Assembly (NCBI RefSeq): GCF_027409185.1
Contig: NC_084478.1
Span: 78,599,624-78,663,623 of the forward strand
Source of the DNA: Cynocephalus volans
Lineage: Eukaryota; Chordata; Mammalia; Dermoptera; Cynocephalidae
DNA: 64,000 bases
Direction: 5' to 3'
The notes below the pieces were generated by a model. That model had not been told where the DNA came from. It saw only the letters and a list, made by a program, of their open reading frames with translations, and searched no databases. Below are positions 26,892-39,655 of this stretch, in pieces (position 1 is the first letter of the stretch; each line of letters begins with the position of its first letter). Both the position numbers and the translations under genes were made by a program.

Positions 26892-28114
26892 CACAGCTCT
26901 CTTCTTGTCTTTCCCACCCCTCTTCCAGTGCTCTCTTCATCAGCTGAGGCCCGAACCCACAGAGCTCTCAAATGTAGCTGTATTATGGACACTAAAGGAC
27001 AAGACAGCCCTCTGCAGCGCCCTCTCCCTCTTTGCAGGCCTTCTTTGCCAATCCCCGAGCCTGCTCCCAGGCTCCAAGCCCTCCTGTCCAGCCCCGACCC
27101 CGAATGGGATCCCTAGGAGATGATGCCTCACCCTCAGAGCTTCTGCTGAGTGGAGAGGCCACAGCCCCAGGCTAGGACGAGGATGGCTTCTTCTACCTCT
27201 GGAAACCAAGCCTGGAACTTCTGTTCCAGGGCTGGATGACCCCCTGTCCTCAGGGACTTGTCCTGAGTACCTCAGTCAGATCCTTCCCAGGTGGCCCCAG
27301 AAACCTGTTCTCTCCCTTTGCAGTGTCTGCCCCTGTTTTGGGCCACACAGGGCCCCACGAATCATACCTGTCCTCACTGCTATCTGTGACACCTCCCAAT
27401 TTAGTACCAGCTGCAACATTTCCTTAATGTGCGACTGACTTCCTCTCGCACAGCAGGGCAATGTTAACTCAGGCAGGCCAATACCCGTCCCTACCTTGAC
27501 CTCTCCCAACCCCTGGGACCGTGCTTCACCCCTCCCTTATCTTCCTGTGCACCTCCAAGCCCTATCCACCCCCTTGGACCTCTTGGCCCTTCCTAGGGTT
27601 ACTGGACAACCACCCCACTCCCCCACAGCTCTCCATCCTCCCAATCCTGCCATGCCCCTGCCTGGTCGTGATTGCCTTTTCCCCCACCTCTGCCTCTTTC
27701 CTGCATTCACTTCAGAATGTTCAAAGTGGGGAGAATGGTGGAGATGGGAGCAAGATCCTTGCCTCTTCTCTCATAACTCTTGAACCAAGGGGGGATAGAG
27801 GCCCAAGGGAAGGACAACTCTCAGCTCTCTTACCAGCCATAGGACCACGTTAATAAAGGTTAGTGCTCAGGAAGGATGTGATGGTTCTGCTCTATTCTGG
27901 ACTGGCCCAAACCCACCTGGCAGACTGTGTGTTTGGTTCTGGGTCTCACTGACTGGGTTGAGGAGGAAGCTAGAACCCAAGTTCTCCTGCAGAGAGTTGA
28001 AGGAGCAGTTTCACCTGGAGGAGACTCAGGAGGATGTGGTCTCTGACTTCACTCCTCAGAAGAGTGTCATGGTACAAACGAAGAAGCATGTCCTGCTTGG
28101 CCCCAAAGGGAATT

Positions 28115-28325
28115 CATAGTCAGAAAGTCCTGGGTTCAAACCTAGCTCTTTATTTATTACCTGTATGACCTTGAGCTAGGGACTTCAGCTCTGTGAGCCT
28201 CACTTTTCTCATCTGTAAAATGGGGCTAATTCATCCTAACAGTCTTGTGAGGTCATTATAATAATGAGAACTCTGTACAGTATGTAGGCCTGGCACATCA
28301 GAGTTGCTCAGTTAATAGTTTTTTT
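28115..28325 (+). repeat. MIR SINE
   Basis: GTATGACCTTGAGCTAGG, CTCATCTGTAAAATGGGGC and the TAATGAGAAC tail follow MIR order. Confidence 0.9.
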
Positions 28326-29174
28326 CCTTTCAGATAAGGAAAGACTGCCTTAGGAGGAAGTGAGCTCCTGCTCCCAGGAAATATCTGGCCTGATACAGGC
28401 AGACTCCTGGGGGAAATGCTGTGAAGGTGACTTCACCAGATGGTCAGGGAGTTGGACCAGGTGACCTCTGAGGTCTATTTCATCCCAGAGTTTAGTTAGG
28501 TCTGTGAGCAGAGCCTGATCCCTGAACAGCAGCATTGGATGGGGAATGCTAGAAAAAGAGGTTGGGCCTAACACCCACACATGGAGAGAGGGGGTGGGGG
28601 GCTGCCAGAGCCAGCGCCTCGCCTTCTGCCCATACCCGCTGGGGCTCTGCTCTTCCTCCACTTCGGCTGGTAGCTGTTTCTGCCTCACTGCCTTCCTCTC
28701 TCCTCCCACCTGCCACAGCTTTCCTGCCAAGCAGGACTCCCAGGCTAATGCTGGGTATGAGGGGTGCAGAGAACAGGGAGCTCAGGGTACTGGGCAAAGG
28801 GCAGGAGCCTCAAGTTGGCCAGTGGTCTCTGTTGTCACCCAGGCTGGCAGGCAAGGAGCAGTGCCCCATGGGAAGCCTCCCTGACCCAGGGCTCTTGTGG
28901 CCAGAAAGGATGCTCTGGTCCCTGTTTGGAGGCAGAGGAAGGTAGAGGCAATCAATAAGCAGCCTACTGGGAACCATGGCAAAGCCTGCCCTGGGGGAAG
29001 GGCCTCCAAGTCCACAGAAGCTCATCTCCTCATCACCAAGGAGTGTGAGTATGGGCTTCCAGAAAGGGGCAGGAACCAGGAATCCTGGAGCAGGGACAGA
29101 GAAGAAGCAACGTTTATAGCTAGGACAAGGACATAGTGGATTAAGCCTAGGAGTGGGAAAGTGGCCACACCTCT

Positions 29175-29660
29175 CCAGACCCCTCATCCCTGTCCTGACC
29201 CACCCCCACCACAAGTTCTTCCCACGTTTTAGCCCACACCCACACCCCATCCGTATACCAGTGACCCCTAGACCCTTCCCGAACCATATTCACACCTTAT
29301 TCTCTAACCCTTATCCCCATGCCTGTGGTCCTCCAACCCTTGATCCTCCCAACAGTGACCTCCACCCCTCCCACCCGACTCTTTACCCCACTCCCCACCC
29401 AGCTCCTCTCTAAGAGTCAGCCCCTTCCATCCACTCCATGCCCCTTACCTCCCACCTCACACCTCACACCCCTCCCAACATTTACCCCTCTTCTGACCTC
29501 CATGCCCCTCACCCCTCGCATCCCTCACACCCCACTCACACTTCACCTCCCTTATCCCCATCCCTCCTCCTGCCCGCCTTTCATTTTCTGGTGCTCACTT
29601 CTCCTGCCCCCTTCCCCTCTCCTTCTGCTCTCTTTCTCCTCCCTCCCTCTCTCCTCCCCA
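29175..29660. repeat. C-rich pyrimidine tract, degenerate
   Basis: Nearly 500 bases dominated by CCCCTCAC, CACACC and CTTACC-type words with few G on the plus strand. No exact unit. Open frames through it on the plus strand are a composition effect. Confidence 0.85.
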
Positions 29661-30774
29661 CTCAGGGGGACATGTGCATGTATGCATGTACACACACTCA
29701 AACATACAGACACACACATCCCCCAGTCTTCTCCATGGCTACTTCCCATCCTTCCCGAAGGCTGGTCCCTGACTACTATAGTCACCATAGCAACGGGAAC
29801 CTCCAGGAAGGATACACTGGTATCTCCTGAAGGTGGGAATGGGGGAAGGGAGCCCAGTAGCCTCCCACCCAATATCATGGTCTGGCTGGGAGAGTCAGCT
29901 GAACACAGTGGCAGAGGGGGTGAGAAAAGGGAAGACAGTGGGTGGGGCTGAGATCAAAGGAGTGTCAAGGATCTCTGAACACATCACAAGCATGAGAGGG
30001 TGCTTCTAAGCCATGTGGGTGCATGCCGGTCGCTTCCACAGACTTCAGTACCTCAGGGAAAGGGTCCACCCACTTTTCTGTGTGTGGGTGGGGATGTAGG
30101 CCAACACCTCAGACTCAAAGTGGGGAGTTTGCCCTAGAAAAACTTCTCCCTCGGGGCAGTTCTTTTGTGTTCCCACCCTCTGAGGCTGTTTACCTCCTGT
30201 GTGCCCATGCAGACTGGGTGGCAAACCTGCCCTCCCCAGCTCATCCCTCAGCCACATGCGGATTCCAGCTGCAGGTGTTTGCTGTAAGCCAGAGGCAGCC
30301 TCTGCTTCTGGGGGGTCTGGACAAATCTGGGCCCCCAGGAGTACCATTCTCCAATGCTTGCCTGGTGTGTCTCTGAGGAATGAGTGTGTTTGCACTCCTG
30401 TGGTTACAGGCACACAGACCAGAGTGTATGCAAGCAGCCAGGGATGCTGGACCAACCTTTTCTCCATGGGCAGAAGAGGGAATTCAGAAAAGCAGGAATT
30501 TTTGAGACCTTGAGCCACGTAGGTGCTTAGAGGGGAGAATAAAGGCACCAGGCAAGCTGCAGCTGGCCCTGGAGAGGAAAGGAGTTACTATAGAGTGACA
30601 GGGACTGCCAGGGCCAAAGCTCTTGCTTGAATGGATTCTGGAGAAAGGAACTGGAACCTGAGCCACAAATCTCTGGGCCAGAAGATGAGGCCAATTGGCA
30701 CCAAAAAAGAAAGGGGTAATAAAGGGAAAAGGAAAAAGAAAACTGCAAACTTTTGAGTGCCTAAAAGATCCAGG

Positions 30775-30965
30775 GGCTTTATATATGTCCATGAACTCAT
30801 TTAATTCTAACAGTCTTCCTAGCAGGCAGGTACTATCATTATCCCCATTTTACAAATGAAGCAACTGAGGCTCAGTGAGGGGAAATGACCTACCCAGGCC
30901 ACATAACTAAAAGGCAGCAGGGCTGGGATACACACCCAGGTCTGTCTGTTCTTTCCCCAGTGCAC
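30775..30965 (-). repeat. MIR SINE
   Basis: TATCCCCATTTTACAAATGAAGCAACTGAGG is a long antisense MIR core match. Confidence 0.92.
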
Positions 30966-31833
30966 AAATGTATAAAGAAAATGTTAATAATCTCCAGCTG
31001 TCAGAGGCAATGCCCAGCTGGCTACTGAGAAGCTGGAGTGAGAAGCTGGGTTGACTGGAAGGGAGGCCCAGCAGAGCCTATTGGCAGCTGAGTGGCCCCC
31101 TGGAGTGGCTCGGCTCAAAAATGAGGACCCACCAACATCCTCTTTGTTCAATATCCCAGTCTATGTCCTGAAAGCCCTGTGACAATCATCCACTGGTATC
31201 CTCCTGGGAGAGTGACAGGAGGATGGGTGTGAGGAGGGAGTTGCTTGCTCCCTCCTTTTTCTGCAGACTCTACAAAGTAGACAGAGGAGCTGGGCTCCTC
31301 TTGCCTGGAGAAAAGGTATCTCTGTTATATTCTCAGCCCTAATCTGCTGGAGGGATCAACCAGGGCAGGAGGGGAAAAGTTGCCCTAAGCAGGCCTAATG
31401 CAGTCCTGAGCCACGCATGCCCCCCCACCCCCGACCCCAGCACGTGCAGGTAGAGCTGGAAGGGAAAGTAAATGCAGGTGACCATGACCTTCTCACTCCA
31501 GGCCTCCTGAGGCCTGGCCTGAGCTTTAGATGCTGAGTTCCTATGCCAGGGTTTTCATGAGCCCCTGGCCTTGGTTGCCTAGGCTTTTCTAGGGGATCGA
31601 AGGAAGTGCCAGCCTACCAAGTTCTGCCTGAAGAGGGATGTTTGGTGATAGTGGATGTTACCAATGTTTCCTATCTTATTTGGTTTTAAGCAGACAGCAT
31701 GGCTATCTGGCTGATCTGCAAAAGGCAAGCATGTCTGTTTAGTGTTGAACTCAACTAAAACTTCCAGCCAAATTAATCCTTCAGAATTAGTGTAGACTCA
31801 GAATCTTTTCAAAATATCTTTTTTTCCAATTAC

Positions 31834-33660
31834 AAAAAAAAAAAAAAAAAAAAAAAAGGTCTTTGAGAAATTTGGGGAAATAGAAGTATAATAGGAAAAA
31901 GGTCCCAGAAATACTAAGTTTACTTTTTTATTGTGGTAAAAATATATATAACATAAAATTTATCATTTTAACTATTTTTAAGTGTACAATTCAGTGACAT
32001 TAAGTACGTTTACAGTGCTGTACAACCATCAGCACTATCAATTCCTAAAATATTTTCATTCTCCCAAACAGAAACTCTGTACTCATTAAACAATAACTTC
32101 CCATTTCTCCCTCCCTCCAACCTCTGGTGACTACTACCCTACTTTCTGTCTCTATGAATTTGACTATACTAGGTACCTCATATAAGTAAGTCATATACTA
32201 TTTGTCCTTTTGTGTCTGGCTTATTTAAGTTAGCATGGTGTTTTCAAGTTTCATCCATGTTGTAACATATATCAGTTCTTTCCTTTTCATGGCTGAATAA
32301 TATTCCATTGTATGTATATGCCACATTTTTTTATGTAGTCTTTGGTTGGTGGACATGTGGGTTATTTCTATCTTTTGTCTATTGTGAATAATACTGCTAT
32401 GAACACTGGTATAAAAGGATCTGTTTGAGTCCCTGTTCTCAATTCTTTGGGGTTTATACCTAGGAATTGCCAGATCATACGGTAATTTTATGTTTAACTT
32501 TTTTAGGAACTGCCATCCTGTTTTCCACAGTAGCTGCAACATTTTACCTTTTATATTCTGCACGTTTTACATACATACCAGCAATGCATGTGGTTTCCAA
32601 TTTCTCCATATCCTTGCCAACACTTGCTATATTCTGGAGTTTTTTTGAAAATAGCCATCCTAATGGGTGCGACTATATATTTTTACATTGAAATCAAACA
32701 GTTTTTTATCCTGTTATTTTTAGTTTATTGTTATACTGAGTATCTTTCCATGTAATTAAATATTCATAAACTTCATTCTTGATGAGTGTACAATATTTCA
32801 TCACATGAATAATGTAACTTATTTAACTAGTGCCCTATTGTTAGATATTTACATTAATTCTAACTTTTTACTATTACAGTAGTGCCTTGATGAATATCTT
32901 TGTTCATAAATCTGTCAAATCTGTTATTCTTTTTTTACTAATAAATGCTATCTCAATCATTTTTTTATTTCTCTGCTGAGTTGTTTAAAATCACAAAATA
33001 ATGCATGTTCATTGTACCAAATCTAACCATATTATACAGAGGTTTATAAAGAAAACATTAATAATCCTCCTTGTTTGCTCCCTCCCAATCCCACTGCCCT
33101 GAGGTCACTGATATTAACAGTTTGGTGTATATTCTTGCACCCCTCTCTCTATGCTTATATAAACATCTACACACAAAATGACTTTTTCTTTTCTTTGTTT
33201 TGTATATCAATGGGAGCATAAACATTAATTCTGCAGGATGAAATTTTAGAACTAGACTTACAGAATCAAAGAGGATTAACCTTTTTAAGGCTGTTGACAT
33301 ACATTATCAAATTTCTTTCAAACGACTAAATTATTCTGGTTTATACTCAGGAAAAGTGTGAGACTAATTTACCACACTTTTCAAGTATTGGGTATCATAT
33401 CTTTAAAGCTTTACTAATTTGGCAGTTGAAAAATGGTATAGCATTGGCTTTTCATTTGTATTCCGTAGGTCAGACATTTGCTTTTCTTGTTTATAGGCCA
33501 TTTGTATTGCCTGTTTTGTGAATGGTCTGTTCATGTTTTGTGTTTTTCTTATTGATTTGTATGTACTCTTTGTATGCATTAATGATATTAACCTTTTTTT
33601 CCTATCATGTTTGTGGCAGATTTCTTTCATTTGTTATTTGCATCTTAGAGCTGAAAGGAG
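31834..33660 (-). mobile_element. Old L1 3' portions (L1M-type), minus strand
   Basis: A short A-rich block (31836-31858) precedes 31918-32700, which carries TTTATTGTGGTAAAAATATA..., CATATAAGTAAGTCATATAC and the reverse of the L1 ORF2 end; the minus frame 32225-32563 has LLWKTGWQFL and HTMEYYSAMK. From 32700 to 33660 further L1M 3' UTR text follows (AGTTTGGTGTATATTC). Likely several stacked insertions. Confidence 0.85.
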
Positions 33661-33689
33661 GGAATGGGAATGAAAGGAACTATCCCAGG

Positions 33690-34290
33690 TATCTTATGTC
33701 TTTAATTCTTGCATCTACCCTGTGAAGTACATACATATTATCCCATTTTACAGAGGAGAAGACAGGCCCAGAGAGGTTAAATGACTAGCTCAAGGACATC
33801 CAGCTAGTAAGAGCTGGAGCTAGGATTTGAATCTAGGTCAAATCCAGGGATTTAAATGTTAGCAGACAATGGTACTACCCAATCCGTGCTGGTGGAATTA
33901 TAGTACAGGTAAAGCTTTGTGCTAGTTGCTTTACAGACATCATTTACAGAAAAGTAAGGGTAGGTACTTTTATTATCTCCATTTTTCAGATGAGGGAAAT
34001 GTGCATCAACAAAGTCAGGTAACTTGCCTGAGGTTTTATAACTGGTAAGAGCAGACCTGGAAGTTGGACTGCAGGACTGTTTGAGTTTAAAGATGTTTGA
34101 CCCTGTCTTCCCCCCAAACATGCTTCTTCCCTAGGGAACATCTTATTGGATCCCAATTGAGGTGCAGAGAGAAAAAGTACTTTTCTCAGAGTCACATCGC
34201 AAATTAGTGACTGAGTCCCTACCTCCTTACAGGTGACTTGTCCAAGTTCACACAGCTTGTTAGTGGCAGAGCCAGAATCTGAATAACCCT
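33690..34290 (-). repeat. Two to three MIR SINEs in a row
   Basis: 33690-33850 (CCCATTTTACAGAGGAGAAGACAGG), 33900-34090 (CTCCATTTTTCAGATGAGGG) and a weaker piece at 34195-34290 (CACAGCTTGTTAGTGGCAGAGCC) all show the antisense MIR core. Confidence 0.85.
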
Positions 34291-34644
34291 CCATCTGGCT
34301 GGAGCAAAGGTTTCTCCGTGAAGAGCATTTATGGAATAAGCTGGGAAGAAGAAGCAATTAGGTAGAGTGTGTAGCTGCCCTGAGGCTTTTCTGAAGGAAT
34401 GGACTCCAGCATTGGAGTCTTCCAGGGCAAGGCTATTTCAGAAGCTCCCAGCTGGTAGGACCTGAGACAGGAGAACTCAGGTCCTAAGGCAAGAAAACCT
34501 TTCTGCTGGAGACAGCTGTTCTCTTTTCACCAGTTGCCAAAGATTAGAGCAAAAATAGTGAGCCTCAGGCTCTGGGTAGGAAGCTGGTGGTTGTGAAAAG
34601 AACAAAGCAGTGTTTGCCTCCTTTCAACACCTCCATTTCCTAGG

Positions 34645-34664
34645 GGTGTGCGTGTGCGTGTGCG

Positions 34665-34699
<35 letters not shown>

Positions 34700-34700
34700 A
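34645..34700. repeat. (GT)n/(GTGC) microsatellite
   Basis: GTGCGTGTGC interruptions at the left end give way to pure GT to 34699. Confidence 0.95.
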
Positions 34701-34969
34701 CAGGAAAGAGGCAAAGGACTGCTTTGACAGGGGAATAGAAATGATCATGCTCTTCCCCCCACACCCACTTACAAAGGAAACCTTACTCATATGGGGAATG
34801 GGCTAAATAGACTGATTTTAGAGAACCACCCCCAATCATCCAAACCTAGAAATTCCTCCCCTTCTTGACCTGAAATTTCATCAAAAAAGAGACTTGTTTG
34901 AGTAACAAGTTTCGGTGGTGTGGTAGTGAATTAAACAGACTATCCCAAGGACAAATCTTAAGGTATATA

Positions 34970-35209
34970 AGAGGTTGGGCACTAGAGTCCAGGTATACCT
35001 GGCTTCAAATTCCAGTTTGCAATTTGTCTTCTCTGTAGAATAGTTGTTTAGACCTTGAACATATTCTTTAATCTCTCTTGGAACTTCACTTTCCTTGCCT
35101 TCGAACCTAAGAAATAGGGTCATTATGAGGCTTAAATGATATAAAGCATGTTAATCTCTTAAGAGCACAGCACCTTCAAGATGGAAAGAGCTCAAGAAAT
35201 ACTAGACAC

Positions 35210-35242
<33 letters not shown>

Positions 35243-35445
35243 CATCATCAGCTGCGGGCCTTGGACAAGTTACTTAAACTCTTTAGTTCTCCCTGCCCTC
35301 TTCTGTAAAGACCTGTCTCAATCTCAGGGGGTGATTGTAAGGATTCAATGAGTTAATAAATATCAGGGTCAGGTCTTTAGAACAGAGTCCATATAGTAAG
35401 CCATATAGTAAGCACTTAGTAAATGTAGCTATTATTATTCTCACC
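34970..35445 (+). repeat. MIR copies split by an (ATT)n microsatellite
   Basis: 34970-35205 and 35250-35445 are plus-strand MIR-like pieces. Between them lies (ATT)n, about 35209-35241, followed by ATCATC. Confidence 0.8.
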
Positions 35446-36303
35446 TTAATTAGATGTGTTTAATCCAAATGATTGCTTAATACCCAATTGAGAGTGACAA
35501 CACTGGGATAGGCTTCTTCGGAGGAGGGAGAGGTAATATGGGAGCAGGAAGTGAAGCGTTTAGGGTAGGGGTGGGAGATTAGAAGCCCAAAGGCAGCTGG
35601 AGAGATTCTGGTGTGTGAGGGCACAAAGACATGCTTAGATGAGAGAGGGAAGAGGCAGGCAGGGAGATGGAAGGAATCCAAAGTCCTTGATTCACCTCAT
35701 CACTACAGACCAAGCACAGCTTACAGTCACCTTTGATCAGGTCTCTGTTCTCCCCAGCCTCTCATCTATCTAGAAAAGCATGGCATTTGGGGGGAAGGAG
35801 GTAAGGTAGGGACAAGGAGCTGGTTTCCTGGTGATCCCTAAAGAAGGCTGGAGATTGCATCCTGGACCTGGGCTCAGGACTAGTTGTTGTGGCAAACAGG
35901 TGTGCCTGGGAGAGGGGAGTGTGTGCAGCACAAAAGAAGCTATGATTATTACTGTCACACACAGAAGCCCTCAAAACTCTCCTCCTCTCATCTTAGTTTC
36001 TCTCTCTGGCTTTGGGACCCCTTGTTAGCTCTGTTGGCCTATTAAGTTTGCCTGGCCCAAGCCCATGGCCCAGACAGTGGTGATAGAGTAATGATCCAGG
36101 GTATGGCAGGGCAGGGCAGGGCAGGGCCTGGGACTCTAGGGCAGGGCACTGTGGGCTGAGTCTGGTGAAGTTGGTCAGATTAAGTCTTGGGGATTTTGTT
36201 TTATTGTTTTTGAGGTCCATAGCTGCAGATCAGTTTGTTTTTATTTAATTTTCATTTTTATCAAAGTAATATATGTTCATAAATGTGTGTATCTGTATGT
36301 ATG

Positions 36304-36446
<143 letters not shown>

Positions 36447-36980
36447 GAGCCTCACCCTTTAAGCACTTGAAACTCTCTTGGCTATTTCTTCTGATGTTTA
36501 CCTCCACCTTTCTAAATGGTATGCCAATATGGCTATTTCTTGATTTTTCTGTTTTCAATATCCCTGTGTGTATATACATATATACACACATATAGATATA
36601 TGGGTAGAAGTACACACAAGTACATATTTACATATGTGTATATATATATATCTCATATACGAGGGTCCTTCAGAAAGTTTGTGGAAAAGTAGAATTAAAA
36701 GATAATACAAATCTTTTCATGAACTTTTTGAAGGACCTTCATATATGTATCCTTGTAGTTTATACATGCCTTTAAAATTATATATATGTATATAATATCT
36801 TTTAAATGTTATATAGATTTCAATGCTCATCATTAAAACAGTAGCCCTCTTCTCCACCCTTGAGCCTCACTTTTCAGAGTTAAATACTTCCAACTCTCTT
36901 AGCTATTTTTTTGATACACTTCCACATTTCTAAATGGCATGTTAATATGCTGTTTCTTGATTTTTCTGTTTTAAATATCT
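36447..36980 (+). repeat. Local tandem duplication of about 415 bp
   Basis: 36447-36562 and 36862-36980 are diverged copies of the same text, each starting GAGCCTCAC and ending in TTCTTGATTTTTCTGTTTT. The inner unit contains the mariner-type MITE. Confidence 0.8.
36660..36741. mobile_element. 82-bp mariner-type MITE, nearly palindromic
   Basis: Flanked by TA dinucleotides (36658-36659 and 36742-36743). The outer about 30 bases, GAGGGTCCTTCAGAAAGTTT and the mirrored AAACTTT...GAAGGACCTTC-type end, are inverted repeats of each other. Size and ends are like other 80-bp mariner derivatives in mammals. Confidence 0.8.
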
Positions 36981-37218
36981 ATTGACTTTTTTATTTGATT
37001 AGAGGAGAATTTAGTTCTTTTACTACCAGCAGCACCTTATGCACACACATGCTTCCCCTCCCTCATACACCGAGCACTGACATATCACAATAATGTTTTT
37101 ATGTTATTGTGTGTTTATGTTATTAGGATTATAAATATTGTTCACAGCTGAGTCATGTGGGATACTGTGATTACATTTCCTTCCTGGTCAACTTGTTTTC
37201 CTGGAGTCAGTAATTGCC

Positions 37219-37467
37219 TCTTTTTTTTTTTCTGTTTTCTTAGTTTTCTATGACTTTTGCTAATACATCCCCAATTTCTTCATCAGAGCTGTAAAATTCC
37301 ATGCAAACACATTCATAACCCATTATTTTCACTTTTTTCTCAGAGCTATCCACCTTGCTCCAATTTGGGCTAATAGCTAGAGGCTTGGTTTTCAAGTACT
37401 TAGCAAGCAGCTCCACGTGTACACCTCCTCCATTTGAGTCCCATGTGAGACCTTGAAGACAATGCAC
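37219..37467 (-). other. Unidentified 75-codon ORF next to an A-rich tail
   Basis: A minus-strand frame (37240-37467) of unusually protein-like composition (contains ELLAKYLKTKP, NWSKVDSSEKK and EFYSSDEEIGDVL) ends just before an A-rich run on the same strand (37219-37231). It opens with GTG and is preceded by an in-frame stop at once. I do not recognise the protein. A 5'-truncated processed pseudogene would explain the layout; chance is possible. Confidence 0.3.
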
Positions 37468-38264
37468 AGATTAGTAAGATACAATTCATATCCTCGGGGA
37501 GCCTACAGTCTCAAGGGTGCTTAATTTATACAGATATCCCACCAGAAGGCTTGGGCTCTGTCCTGGGACTTTGATCTAGGCTATCTCTTTGGTTCCTCAC
37601 TCTAGGCAGTCCTCCCCCTCTCTAATGAGTTACTAGCAGAATATGATACAGTGCCCCAGAGCAAATGTGATCTTAGGCTGCATTAACAGAAATTGTTTCT
37701 AGGACAGGAGTGCTGATACATCTACGTCACTTCATGTTGATAAACCCTGTCTGGGGATTGTGTTCAGTTGCAAAGGACACAGAAAAAGAGGGACATGTCT
37801 GAAAATGAACAACCAGGATAGAAGAGAGGACTGGAAACCATATCCCTTGAAATAGTGGAAACAACTGGGGATGTTTGGCTTCTTGGAAAAGTAATCTATA
37901 CATAGCTATCTCCATTTTTCTTCCCTCACATTTCCGTTTCAATTTACTATTGTCTGTTTTCTGCCCCCACTGCTCCACTGAGACTGCCTCAATTTCCCAA
38001 ACCAGTGTGTTTCCATATAAATCTTGATCTGCTAATCACTCCCTATTCTTTGAAATTCTCTCCTCCCTTAATATGCAGAATGCCACTCTCTTCTGTTTCT
38101 CCTCCAATCCCTTAAACCACTCCTCCATCTTCATCTGATTCCCTTCCTCCACCTGCCCTTTAAATGTTAGTATTTTCCAGGGATCCACCATTGATCCCTT
38201 TCTCTCTCTATCCACTCTCTCTAGACAATGCCATTTATTTCCTTGGCTTCCAGTATTGCTGTGT

Positions 38265-38595
38265 CAGTCGGGGTGAGCTAGGTTATGCTGTGGTAACAAA
38301 CAACCCTCAAATGTCAGAGGCTTACCACAACAAATGGTTATTTCTTGCTCATGATACGTGTCCAAAACAGGTCAGCAGGGAGCATCTGCTCATGATAGTC
38401 ACCAAAAGACGTAGAGTGATAGAGAGTCCCTCTCAGCACCGCTTCCACAGTCAGCAGCAGAAGGAAGAGGATGTGGCAAATTATACTCCTAAAGCTTCCC
38501 CCCAGAAGTAATGCATGTCACTTCAACTCACACTTCATTGGCCAAAGTAAGTCTTATGGCCATGCCTAACTTGAAAGAGTGTGAGAAAGTATAGT
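38265..38595 (+). mobile_element. Ancient LTR-like repeat within LINE-2
   Basis: GGGGTGAGCTAGGTTATGCTGTGGTAACAAACAACC through AGTCCTACCATGT matches a common old mammalian repeat; family name not assigned. Confidence 0.65.
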
Positions 38596-39339
38596 CCTAC
38601 CATGTTCCTATGATTAACCCCTTAACCCCTGATGACTCCCAAACCTTTATCCGAACCCTTCTTCTGTACCCAAACTATTATGTCCAATTGCCTTCTTGAC
38701 ATTTCCACTGAACTGACCCATATATACCTCAAAGTCAACATGACCAAAAAGTGAATTCATCTTCTTCACTCCCAAATCTACTCCTCCTCCTGTTTTCCCT
38801 TCCTTAATAAATGAAACTACTATTCATTAAGTCACCCAAGCCAGAAGCCTGGTAGTCATCCCAGACCCCTCCCTCTCCCTCACTCCCCACAACTGTAAAT
38901 AATCCTATTGATTCCACCTCCTTACCATCTCTTCTCACATCCGCCCCATTTCTTAAAGCTGCTGCTACTGCCTCAGCTGAGGTCCTCATCGTCTCAGACT
39001 CAGATTGTTGCAATTGTCTCCTAACTGGTCTCCCTGCCTTCAGTCTTGATGCCTATACTTCATCATCCACACTTTCAGACAGAAGTCTGAAAAGTTAGAC
39101 AGCAAAGTGATAAACTAACTTTAAATAAGTAATTGTTTAAAACCCGTGAAAGGCTCTCCATTAGCTATAGGAAGAAGCCCAGATCCTCCTCAGCATCCAG
39201 AGCATATCATAATATGGCTATGGCCTTCCTCTGCAACCTCATCTCCCATCATGTTCCCACATGGAGATGATTTCCTGTCCTTTAGCCCTCAAAACATGGT
39301 TAATCACCCCTCCCATTATGCTACCACTATACAAAGTAC

Positions 39340-39655
39340 ATACAGATGCTCCTTGACTTAACATGGTTTACATCCCGATAAATCCACTTTAAGTCAAAAA
39401 TGCATTTAATACACCTTAACCTACTGAACATCATAGCTTAGCCTAGTCTACATTAAACGTGCTCAGAACACTTACATTAGTTTGGTAAAATCATCTATTA
39501 CAAAGCCTATTTTATAGTAAAGTGTTGAATATCCCATGCAATTTATTGAATGCTGTATAGAAAGTGAAAAACAGAATGGTTGTATGGGTATTCCAAGTAC
39601 GGTTTCTACTGAATGCGTATCGCTTTATCACCTTTGTAAATTGGGACCATGTATA
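39340..39655 (+). mobile_element. Tigger/pogo-like DNA transposon remnant
   Basis: GCTCCTTGACTTAACATGGTTTACATCCCGATAAA, ATTTAATACACCTTAACCTAC and GGTTTCTACTGAATGCGTATCGC are diagnostic blocks. The TIR ends are eroded. Confidence 0.8.
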
